Below are positions 1 to 7,403 of a stretch of 52,989 nt of DNA, one piece after another. Made by a program: the position numbers and the translations under genes. This stretch comes from Beijerinckiaceae bacterium (lineage in GTDB: Bacteria; Pseudomonadota; Alphaproteobacteria; Rhizobiales; Beijerinckiaceae). The DNA lies in contig CANGFT010000026.1 of the NCBI GenBank assembly GCA_947453205.1, forward strand, positions 1 to 52,989. The letters are read 5' to 3'. How positions within the stretch are numbered: position 1 is the stretch's first letter; each line of letters starts with the position of its first letter. The notes beneath the pieces were generated by a model. The model made no database searches and had not been told where the DNA came from. It worked only from the letters and a program-made list of their open reading frames with translations.

Positions 1-1650
1 CCGGCAGCATTCAGATCCGCCGACTGGACCGCCAGCGTGATGGTGTCGGCGCCTGCGCCGCCGTCAACCGTATCAAGGCCGATGAAACCAGCGACCGTGT
101 CATTGCCCGATCCGCCGATGATGCTGTCGGCGCCAGAACCGCCGGTGATCGAGTCCGCGCCACTGCCGCCAGTGATCGAAAATCCCTCGGACTGCGCAGA
201 CAGAGTGATGGTGACGCCTGTCGTCACGCCAGAGGCGCTGACGGCCTCCACCAATGTGATGCGCGTGTCCGTGGCGCCTGCGGTGTTGAGATCGGTCGAC
301 GTTCCCGTCAGGACGATCGTATCCGCCGTTCCAGCGCCTCCGTTGACGGTGTCAGCGCCAAGGAACCCGTAAATGATGTCGTCGCCGCTGCCCGCGCTGA
401 TGTTGTCAGCACCGGCGCCGCCAGTGAGCGAGTCTGCGCCACTGCCGCCCGTGATGGAGAAGCCTTCGGCCTGGCCAGTCAGGGTGATCGTCACGCCTGC
501 GGTCGCGCTCGCCGCAGAAACAGCCTCCACCGCCGTGATGCGGGCGTCCGTCGCACCCGCAGTGTTGAGATCGCCCGACGTCGCCGTCAGCGTGATCGTG
601 TCTGCGCCGGCGCCTCCATCCACCGTGTCAGCGCCGAGGAAACCAACAATCGTGTCATTGCCAGACCCACCGCTGATGCTGTCCGCGCCGGAGCCTGCGG
701 TGAACGAGTCTGCGCCGCTGCCGCCCGTGATCGAGAAGCCCTCGGTCTGGTTGCTGAGCGTGATCGTGACGGCGGCCGTCATTGCGGAGGCGGACACCGC
801 CTCCACATTGGTGATCTGCGCATCGCCGGCAGCATTCAGATCCGCCGACTGGACCGCCAGCGTGATGGTGTCGGCGCCTGCGCCGCCGTCAACCGTATCA
901 AGGCCGATGAAACCGACGACCGTGTCATTGCCCGATCCGCCGCTGATGCTGTCCGCGCCAGAACCGCCGGTGATCGAGTCTGCGCCACTGCCGCCAGTGA
1001 TCGAAAATCCCTCGGACTGCGCAGAGAGGGTGATGGTGACGGCTGTCGTCACGCCAGCGGCGCTGACGGCCTCCACCAATGTGATGCGCGTGTCCGTGGC
1101 GCCTGCGGTGTTGAGATCGGTGGACGTGCCCGTCAGAACGATCGTATCCGCCGTTCCAACGCCTCCGTTGACGGTGTCAGCGCCAAGAAAGCCGTAAATG
1201 ATGTCGTCGCCGCTGCCCGCGCTGATGTTATCCGCACCGGAGCCGCCAGTAAGGGAGTCAGCGAAATCGCCGCCCGTGATGGAGAAGCCTTCGCTCTGAC
1301 CAGTCAGGGTGATCGTCACACCTGCGGTGGCGCTCGCCGCAGAAATGGCCTCCACCGCTGTGATGCGGGTGTCCGTCGCGCCAGCAGTGTTGAGATCGCC
1401 AGACGTCGCCGTCAGGACGATCACATCGGCGGTCCCACCAATGCCGCCGTCGATCGTGTCGGCGCCTACAAAACCAATGATCGTGTCATTGCCAGAACCG
1501 CCGGTGATCGCGTCGGCGCCGGTTCCGCCAGTGATGGAGAAGCCTTCCGTCTGGTTGACCAGCGTGATGGTGACGCCTGCGGTCGCCCCCGCAGCCGAAA
1601 TGGCCTCGACCAAGGTGATGCGCGAATCCGTGCCGGCTGCCGAGGTGAGA
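1..1650 (-). repeat. 825-bp higher-order tandem repeat inside the RTX gene
   Basis: The segment that begins at 1 (ccggcagcattcagatccgc) recurs at 826, an offset of 825 bases or exactly 275 codons, equal to three 92-residue units. Over about 370 bases the two copies differ at only a few codons. Similarity continues more weakly to about 1650. This indicates a recent in-frame duplication of a three-unit block on top of the older single-unit repeats. Confidence 0.8.
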
Positions 1651-3107
1651 TCGGCAGACGTCGCCGTGAGGATGATGGTGTCTGCTGTCCCGACGCCGCC
1701 GTTGACGGTGTCGGCGCCAAGGAACCCATAAATGAGGTCGTCGCCGCTGCCCGCGCTGATGTTGTCACCGCCCGCGCCGCCTGTGATGGAGTCGGCGAAA
1801 TTGCCGCCCGTGATCGTGAACGCTTCGGTCTGGGCGGTCAGGGTGATCGTCACGCCAGCGGTCGCGTTTGCGGCCGAAAGAGACTCCACATTCGTAATTT
1901 GCGCGTTGCTCGCGAGATTGAGGTCGCCTGACGTCTCCGTCAATGAGATCACATCGGCGGTCCCGACGCCGCCATTGACTGTATCGGCGCCGACAAAGCC
2001 AATGATCGTGTCATTGGCGCCGCCGCCTGTTATGGCGTCGGCGCCAGTTCCGCCCGTGATGGAGAAAGCCTCGGTCTGGGCGGTGAGCGTTATGGTGACG
2101 CCTGCGGTCGCGCTCGCCGCCGAAATGGCCTCCACCGCTGTGATGCGCGTATCTGTAGCTGCAGCGGTGGTGAAGTCGGTGGATGGCCCCGACAGCGCAA
2201 TCGTATCTGTGCCTGCGCCGCCGTTGACCGTGTCAGCCCCGACGAAACCAATGATCGTATCGTTGCCAGACCCGCCGGTGATCGCATCGGCGCCAGTTCC
2301 ACCAGTGATGGAGAAGCCTTCCGTCTGGCTTGTGAGGGTGATGACCACGCCGGCTGTCGCTGCAGAGGCGTCGATGGATTCCACACCCGTAAGGCGCGCA
2401 TCTGTGGCGCCATTGAGGTCTGTTGATGTGGCCAGAAGAACAAGCGTGTCGACGCCTGCCCCGCTGTCCACTGTATCGGCGCCTAGAAAACCGCCGATCG
2501 TATCATTGCCCGAACCGCCGATGATGCTGTCGGCCCCCGAACCGCCGGTCAGCGAATCCGCGAAGGCGCTGCCGGTGATGGTGAAGCCTTCGGTCTGGCC
2601 CGACAGGGTGATGGTGACGCCCGCTGTGGCGCTGGCCGCCGAAATGGCTTCAACACCTGTGATGCGGGCGTCCGTGAGGCCGGCGCTATTCAGGTCGGCG
2701 GAGGTGGCGGTCAGTTGGATCGTATCCACACCCCCGCCGCCGATCAGGGTATCTGCGCCTACGAAGCCTATGAACGTGTCCGCGCCCGAACCGCCCGTGA
2801 GCGAGTCAGCGCCGGTTCCGCCCGTGATCGAGAAGCCTTCGGTCTGATTGGTCAGAGTGATCGTGACGCCGGCGGTGGCGGCGGAAGCTGAAATCGCTTC
2901 GACATTGGTGATCTGCGCATCCGTCGCGCTGTTCAGGCTGGTCGCCGTCGCAGTCAGCGTGATGACGTCTATGCCTGCGCCGCCATCAACCGTATCCGCG
3001 CCAGCAAAGCCTTGAATCGTATCGTCGCCAGCATCGGCAAGAATAAGGTCAGCCGAATTGTTGCCGCTAAGCAGATCAGCACCGGTAGTGCCGTTGATTG
3101 TAGGCAT
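1..3107 (-). CDS. RTX-type tandem-repeat secreted/surface protein (C-terminus off the left edge)
   Basis: The minus frame is open from an ATG at 3107 to the left edge, giving 1035 residues without a stop. It begins MPTINGTTGADLLSG and consists of about eleven units of roughly 83-93 residues. Each unit has glycine/aspartate-rich nonapeptide-like motifs (ITGGSGADSITGGSGADSI, GGSGNDTI) followed by a conserved segment like TDTRITAVEAISA and GVTITLTGQ. GGxGxDxUx repeats are known to bind calcium as parallel beta-rolls in proteins exported by type I secretion. No Sec signal is visible at the N-terminus, which fits a C-terminal secretion signal lying outside the window. No type I secretion genes are adjacent. 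Plus-strand proline-rich ORFs here are antisense shadows of the repeats. The role (adhesin, S-layer-like or other exoprotein) cannot be assigned. Confidence 0.85.
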   Translation of the reverse strand, partial: MPTINGTTGADLLSGNNSADLILADAGDDTIQGFAGADTVDGGAGIDVITLTATATSLNSATDAQITNVEAISASAATAGVTITLTNQTEGFSITGGTGADSLTGGSGADTFIGFVGADTLIGGGGVDTIQLTATSADLNSAGLTDARITGVEAISAASATAGVTITLSGQTEGFTITGSAFADSLTGGSGADSIIGGSGNDTIGGFLGADTVDSGAGVDTLVLLATSTDLNGATDARLTGVESIDASAATAGVVITLTSQTEGFSITGGTGADAITGGSGNDTIIGFVGADTVNGGAGTDTIALSGPSTDFTTAAATDTRITAVEAISAASATAGVTITLTAQTEAFSITGGTGADAITGGGANDTIIGFVGADTVNGGVGTADVISLTETSGDLNLASNAQITNVESLSAANATAGVTITLTAQTEAFTITGGNFADSITGGAGGDNISAGSGDDLIYGFLGADTVNGGVGTADTIILTATSADLTSAAGTDSRITLVEAISAAGATAGVTITLVNQTEGFSITGGTGADAITGGSGNDTIIGFVGADTIDGGIGGTADVIVLTATSGDLNTAGATDTRITAVEAISAASATAGVTITLTGQSEGFSITGGDFADSLTGGSGADNISAGSGDDIIYGFLGADTVNGGVGTADTIVLTGTSTDLNTAGATDTRITLVEAVSAAGVTTAVTITLSAQSEGFSITGGSGADSITGGSGADSISGGSGNDTVVGFIGLDTVDGGAGADTITLAVQSADLNAAGDAQITNVEAVSASAMTAAVTITLSNQTEGFSITGGSGADSFTAGSGADSISGGSGNDTIVGFLGADTVDGGAGADTITLTATSGDLNTAGATDARITAVEAVSAASATAGVTITLTGQAEGFSITGGSGADSLTGGAGADNISAGSGDDIIYGFLGADTVNGGAGTADTIVLTGTSTDLNTAGATDTRITLVEAVSASGVTTGVTITLSAQSEGFSITGGSGADSITGGSGADSIIGGSGNDTVAGFIGLDTVDGGAGADTITLAVQSADLNAA

Positions 3108-3318
3108 TTCAGCTTATCCACCCAGCTAAAGCGATACTGACTCAACGATAACCTACGGCTTGAGTCCAAGCAAATTTAGATTTTAACTGAATTATTTCAT
3201 TGCATGTTTCGTTTATAAGAAAATTTCAGAAATAGATGATTCGAAATGACCTTCGCTGGGATCATCAGACGTTAACTCTGGCTTAAGAAATGCTTAAGCT
3301 TTTCTTTTCGGAGCGCGC
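3108..3318 (-). promoter_or_regulatory. AT-rich intergenic region upstream of the RTX gene, with a CTTAAG hairpin
   Basis: This 211-bp gap is clearly more AT-rich than its surroundings, especially 3150-3240, and must hold the RTX promoter. A weak candidate on the minus strand is TTGCTT, 17 bases, TATCGT, about 50-80 bases before the start. At 3281-3299 GCTTAAG and CTTAAGC form a 7-bp stem around a 5-base loop. The T-rich run lies on its plus-strand side, so it is not a canonical terminator for the dehydrogenase gene ending at 3319. Only a weak ribosome-binding site precedes the RTX ATG. Confidence 0.35.
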
Positions 3319-4383
3319 TCATCCCATGATCCAGCGCGCGCCGCTGGCCTGCGCGAGCGTCCGCACCTGCGCCAGCAATCCGGCTCCCACGGGAATCCCC
3401 GCTTGCCTGCGCTTGGCGGCGTTGGCGCGCTCGGGGTCGCCGGCGACCTGGACCGGCTTTTGCGGATCGACGGGGCGGGTCTGGCGCAAAGACTCGCAAA
3501 AACCCGCCACATCTTCGCGGAAGGCCTGCCCGTCGCGAAATAGGCCGGGATCCATGACGAAAAAGAAATGCGCCAATGAGCCCGTCCTGGGCTGGCTCGC
3601 CTCTTCCGGCCGCAGCAGCATGGGCGCGCCCGCAAGGCCCGCCGAGAGGATGCGCGCCATGGCGGCGAGGCCATAGCCCTTGTGGCTCGCGCCCTCGGGC
3701 GTTCCGCCAAGCGACGTCAGGAAGCCCTTGCGCTCGATGAGATCGAGCGGGTCGGTTGAGGGCAGGCCATCGCTCGACATCACCCAGCCCTCTGGCACGG
3801 GCAGCTTTTCATTGGCCTTGTTGCGCACCTTGCCCGACGCGACCGTCGCGGTGGCCATGTCCAGCAGGAAGGGCTCCCCCTCCTTGCCCGGCGCGGACAT
3901 CGACCAGGGATCGGTGCCGAGCCTGCCCTGCGCGCCGCCCGTAGGCGCCACCGTGACGCCCGGCGTCGTTGTGGTGCTCATGCCGATGAAGCCGGCCTCG
4001 GCGGCCATCTTCGTGTAATAGCCGCAGGCGCCGTAATGGGCGGTGTTGCGCACGACCACGCAGGCGATGCCGATGGCGCGCGCCTTGGCGATGGCGACCT
4101 CCATGGCCAGCTTGCCTGCGGGATGGCCGAGCCCGCCGCCTGCGTCCACTAAGGCGGAGACGGGCGTCTCCTGCTCCACCGTCGGGGAAGCGCCGATATT
4201 GAGCAGCCCCGCCCGCCGCAGCCGGTCATAGGGCGGCAGCATCGACATGCCGTGCGAGTCGATGCCGCAGAGATCAGCATAGGAGAGGACGTCAGCCGTC
4301 GTCGCCGCATATTCCCGCGCCATGCCCCAGGCCTCCAGAATGAGCTGGATCTGTTCGCGATGGACTTCGAACGGACGGGTCAT
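3319..4383 (-). CDS. Malate/L-lactate dehydrogenase family (Ldh_2) oxidoreductase
   Basis: The 354-residue protein matches the Ldh_2 family of NAD(P)-dependent 2-hydroxyacid dehydrogenases, which includes malate, sulfolactate, ureidoglycolate (AllD) and diketogulonate reductases. Family landmarks are GIDSHGMSMLPPY near residue 40, the VVVRNTAHYGACGYYT segment near 110 containing the conserved histidine, and a C-terminal GTPEGASHKGYGLA segment. Length is normal for the family. The ATG at 4383 is preceded by GGGAGAGG. It is the last gene of set A, 129 bp after the Bug receptor gene. The neighbours (hydantoinase-type HyuAB and a carboxylate receptor) suggest oxidation or reduction of a hydroxyacid released in the same pathway. 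The exact substrate is unknown. Confidence 0.85.
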   Translation of the reverse strand: MTRPFEVHREQIQLILEAWGMAREYAATTADVLSYADLCGIDSHGMSMLPPYDRLRRAGLLNIGASPTVEQETPVSALVDAGGGLGHPAGKLAMEVAIAKARAIGIACVVVRNTAHYGACGYYTKMAAEAGFIGMSTTTTPGVTVAPTGGAQGRLGTDPWSMSAPGKEGEPFLLDMATATVASGKVRNKANEKLPVPEGWVMSSDGLPSTDPLDLIERKGFLTSLGGTPEGASHKGYGLAAMARILSAGLAGAPMLLRPEEASQPRTGSLAHFFFVMDPGLFRDGQAFREDVAGFCESLRQTRPVDPQKPVQVAGDPERANAAKRRQAGIPVGAGLLAQVRTLAQASGARWIMG

Positions 4384-4447
4384 GGAACGCCTCTCCCTGA
4401 GCTCTGCGCCTTTGCGGCTTTGCCGTCAGCAAAGCTCATTCGCGCCG

Positions 4448-4499
4448 CCAAGTCGAGGGGCCAAGTCGAGTGGCCAAGGCGAGAGGTCAAGGCGAGAGG
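4448..4499. repeat. 13-bp tandem repeat, four copies
   Basis: Four near-identical 13-base units lie in the gap between the Bug receptor gene and the Ldh_2 gene: CCAAGTCGAGGGG, CCAAGTCGAGTGG, CCAAGGCGAGAGG and TCAAGGCGAGAGG. They are not part of a plausible gene. They fall in the transcribed spacer of set A, so they could arise by slippage or act as a spacer or protein-binding element. Confidence 0.75.
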
Positions 4500-4512
4500 C
4501 CAAACCGCCGCT

Positions 4513-5541
4513 TTATTGCAGCGGCGCAGTCAGCTCCTTCATGCGCTCGATGACTTCAGGGGGCTGGGCGGCGACATCGGCCACCAGATCCTGCAGCGAC
4601 TGGCCATCGAGCGTATCCGAGCCCAAACGGCGCTTCTCGGCGTCCGCAAGAAATTCCGGATCCTTCGCCATCTTGTCGAAGGCGGCCCGCAGCGCCGCCG
4701 TGCGCGCCTTGTCATTATCGGGCGGGGCCAGCAGAGCGCGCCCGACGGACGAGGTCGAAGAGATCAGCTTCATGGCGCCCTTGTCGAGCGGACGGTCGAC
4801 GATCTCCATCACGGTCGGCACATCGGGGAATTCGCGAAAACGCTCGAGGGCGATGACATAGAGGATCTTGATCTTCTTTTCTTCAATCCACTCGCGCTTC
4901 GTCAGCAGATAATCCCAGCTCGTGCTGCCAATGCCCTGCGCCTCGCCGCGCTCAAGCGCGAGCCCCATGGCGGCGCTGGAGGGATAGCCCAGCACGACCT
5001 TGTATTTCGTGCCGAGAATGCGGTTCAAAGCCCAGGGCATCGTCGCCGAGGTGCCCGCAGCCGCCACCGCAGCAAGCGGCGTTTCGATCCTCTTGGCGTC
5101 CTCGACGCTCTGAACGGGCGACGAGTGCCAGGCCAGGCCAATGAGGACGCTGGAATCCACGCGGCCGATATAAGTGAACTTCTCGTATTCGTATTTGCGG
5201 CGCGCATCGTTGATCTTCTCGGTGATGTAGGTCGGCTGGAACATGCCAAGCACCGTTCCGTCCCTGGGCGCGACAGAATAGACATATTCCGCCGCTGCGA
5301 TGCTGCCCGCCGCAGGCATGTTGCGCGGCACAATGGCGGGATTGCCCGGAATGAATTTCGACAGATGCATGGCCGCAAGGCGGGCGCTGAGATCATAGCC
5401 GCCCCCCTCGCCGACGCCGATGATGAGCTGGATCTGCTTGCCCTTGTAGAAATCCTCAATCGGATCGGCGCAGGCCCCCTGTGCGCCAAGCGCGAGCGCG
5501 AGAGGGAGCGCGAAGGCGGACAAAGCCATTCTGATGGGCAT
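4513..5541 (-). CDS. Bug/TctC-family periplasmic solute receptor (set A)
   Basis: This approximately 342-residue protein is a tripartite-tricarboxylate-type (Bug) extracytoplasmic receptor. It has an N-terminal signal peptide ending near ALGAQGACA, then DFYKGKQIQLIIGVGEGGGYDLSARLA and NMPAAGSIAAAEYVYSVAPRDG, the two loops that bind the carboxylate ligand in this family. The ATG at 5541 has AAAGGA eight bases upstream. The alternative ATG at 5550 overlaps the hyuB stop (ATGA), so translational coupling is possible. It lies third in set A after hyuA and hyuB and probably supplies or senses their substrate. No TctA/TctB membrane genes are nearby. Confidence 0.88.
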   Translation of the reverse strand: MPIRMALSAFALPLALALGAQGACADPIEDFYKGKQIQLIIGVGEGGGYDLSARLAAMHLSKFIPGNPAIVPRNMPAAGSIAAAEYVYSVAPRDGTVLGMFQPTYITEKINDARRKYEYEKFTYIGRVDSSVLIGLAWHSSPVQSVEDAKRIETPLAAVAAAGTSATMPWALNRILGTKYKVVLGYPSSAAMGLALERGEAQGIGSTSWDYLLTKREWIEEKKIKILYVIALERFREFPDVPTVMEIVDRPLDKGAMKLISSTSSVGRALLAPPDNDKARTAALRAAFDKMAKDPEFLADAEKRRLGSDTLDGQSLQDLVADVAAQPPEVIERMKELTAPLQ

Positions 5542-5546
5542 CGCAA

Positions 5547-7403
5547 TCATCCTTTCCGCGCCTGCGCAGCCTTGGCGGCACGCAGCAGGTTGGTCGCCGC
5601 GACATCGACGTGGCCATCTGCGGTCAGGACGACGCCATAATCCTCATGCGCGCTTTTGGCGGTGACATAGCCTTCGCTGACATCGAAGGCGACGCGGAAA
5701 GGGTCACGCTCGAGGGGAGAGCCAAAGCCCCCTCCTCCGCCGGAGCGGGCATAGAAGCCCTCCCTGGGCGCAAGGCGCTGCATGAAGACCTTGGCGTTGG
5801 GCGGATCGCGCATCTCGCCGCCCTCCAGCTCCACCGTCACTTCGTTGCCAAAACCATCCAGCCCGCCGCCAAGTCCCCAGGGCGCGCAATGCATCCGGTC
5901 GACCTGCGCATTGAGCGTCATGGGCACACGCGCCACAACCTTGCGCTCGATGCCAAGCCCGCCGCGAAACTTGCCGGCGCCGCCTGACCCGTCGCGCAGG
6001 GCGAGCCGTTCGACGAAGAAGGGATATTTTGATTCCAGCGATTCGACGGGACTGTTATGCGTGTCGCCGTCATTGAGGCAGACCGTGGCGCTCATGCCAT
6101 CCTCGGTCATCTTCGCGCCCCAACCGCCGCCAAGCGGGCCGAAACCGCCCATGAAGAACGCTCCGGTCTTCGGCGCGATTCCATGGACGCGCACGCTGAG
6201 CAGATCGGCGTGATGGCCTGCGATGACACGGTCGGGAATCGCCGCCTCCAGCGCCTTGAAAATGGTGTCCACGATGGTCATCGGGAAGGTCATCCACCAG
6301 CGCATCGCGGCAGGCTTGACCGCGCTGACGATGGTGCCGGGCGCCAGCACGACCTTCAGCGAACGGAAGCTGCCTTCGTTGATGGGATAATCCGTCGGGG
6401 AGGTCACGCATTTATAGGCGACCTGCGCGCAGGCGTAGCCGGTGGTCTCGCCCGAATTGTAAAATCCGCGCACCTGTTTTGCGACGTCCGACAGATCGAT
6501 GGTCATATCCTCACCGGAGACGATCACCTTCACCTTGATGGGGATGCGCTTGCCGATGTCGACGCCGTCATCATCCATATAGGACGTCGCTTCATAGACG
6601 CCATCGGGAATGTCGCGGGTGCGGGCGCGGGCGGCGCGCTCGGACTGCTGCATGATGTTGCGGATCGCCGAAAGCGTCTCGACCCGGCCATAACGCGCGA
6701 GCAATTCACCAAAGCGCCGCTCGCCCGTGGTGACCGCAGTGATCTGCGCGCGCAGATCGCCCATGGCGCGATCGGGATCGCGCACGTTCATGCGGATGAT
6801 CTCGACGATGTCGTCGTTGACCACGCCTTCGCGCTGATATTTCACGATGGGGATCTGGATCCCCTCCGAATAAATGTCGGTGGTGACGCCGCCAAGCGTG
6901 CCGCCGACATCCGGCCAATGGGCCATGCAGCAGGCGAAGGCGCAGAGTTCGCCCTCGAAGAAAATAGGTTGGCTGAAGGTGAAATGATTGAGATGGCTGC
7001 CCGTGAGATAGGCGTCGTTGGTGACATAGATGTCGCCAGGCCTGATGTTGTCGCGGCCGAAATGGGCGATCTTGGCGCGCACGGTCTCCGACATGCCGCG
7101 AATGAACATGGGCAGGCCAAGGCCGATGGAGATGGTGTCGCCTTCAGCCGTGAACAGACCAACCGTGAAGTCCAGGGCTTCATAGATGATCATATTGTAG
7201 GCGGTGCGCATGAGGTTCGACTTCATCTCCTCCGTCACGGCGAGCACGCCGTTACGGATGATTTCGGTCAGGACCGGATCGGAAGCCGCGAAGCGTCGCT
7301 TTTGAGCAGAGGGTTTCGACGCCGTCTTCGCAGGGCGCTTCGCAGATGTCTTGACGACTTTTTTGGCGGACTTGGCGGCTGCCGCAGATTTGCGCAAGGA
7401 CAT
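5547..7403 (-). CDS. Hydantoinase B/oxoprolinase family protein (HyuB, set A)
   Basis: The 618-residue protein is the B subunit of the hydantoinase/oxoprolinase/acetophenone-carboxylase family, which with HyuA performs ATP-dependent ring opening or carboxylation. Family features include DPVLTEIIRNGVLAVTEEM near residue 43, RTAYNMIIYEALDF, the TNDAYLTGSHLNHFTF segment near 130, and a glycine-rich C-terminal block (RDGSGGAGKFRGGLG). The start overlaps the hyuA stop by one base (TGATG). It is about 35 residues longer than the two other HyuB proteins here because of a Lys/Ala/Ser-rich N-terminal tail resembling a histone H1 tail (KSAKKVVKTSAKRPAKTAS). The substrate is unknown; N-methylhydantoin, 5-oxoproline, lactams and aryl ketones are known in the family. 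Confidence 0.9.
   Translation of the reverse strand: MSLRKSAAAAKSAKKVVKTSAKRPAKTASKPSAQKRRFAASDPVLTEIIRNGVLAVTEEMKSNLMRTAYNMIIYEALDFTVGLFTAEGDTISIGLGLPMFIRGMSETVRAKIAHFGRDNIRPGDIYVTNDAYLTGSHLNHFTFSQPIFFEGELCAFACCMAHWPDVGGTLGGVTTDIYSEGIQIPIVKYQREGVVNDDIVEIIRMNVRDPDRAMGDLRAQITAVTTGERRFGELLARYGRVETLSAIRNIMQQSERAARARTRDIPDGVYEATSYMDDDGVDIGKRIPIKVKVIVSGEDMTIDLSDVAKQVRGFYNSGETTGYACAQVAYKCVTSPTDYPINEGSFRSLKVVLAPGTIVSAVKPAAMRWWMTFPMTIVDTIFKALEAAIPDRVIAGHHADLLSVRVHGIAPKTGAFFMGGFGPLGGGWGAKMTEDGMSATVCLNDGDTHNSPVESLESKYPFFVERLALRDGSGGAGKFRGGLGIERKVVARVPMTLNAQVDRMHCAPWGLGGGLDGFGNEVTVELEGGEMRDPPNAKVFMQRLAPREGFYARSGGGGGFGSPLERDPFRVAFDVSEGYVTAKSAHEDYGVVLTADGHVDVAATNLLRAAKAAQARKG

Noticed and set aside
37-2847. 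Long plus-strand proline-rich ORFs (111, 274, 140 and 371 codons)
   Set aside because: They are antisense to the RTX repeats; their regular Ala/Pro pattern is the mirror of Gly/Asp codons, and they have no ribosome-binding sites or gene-like starts.
3281-3299. CTTAAG hairpin as terminator of the Ldh_2 gene
   Set aside because: The T-rich run lies on the plus-strand side, the wrong side for a minus-strand transcript, so it is listed only as a hairpin.
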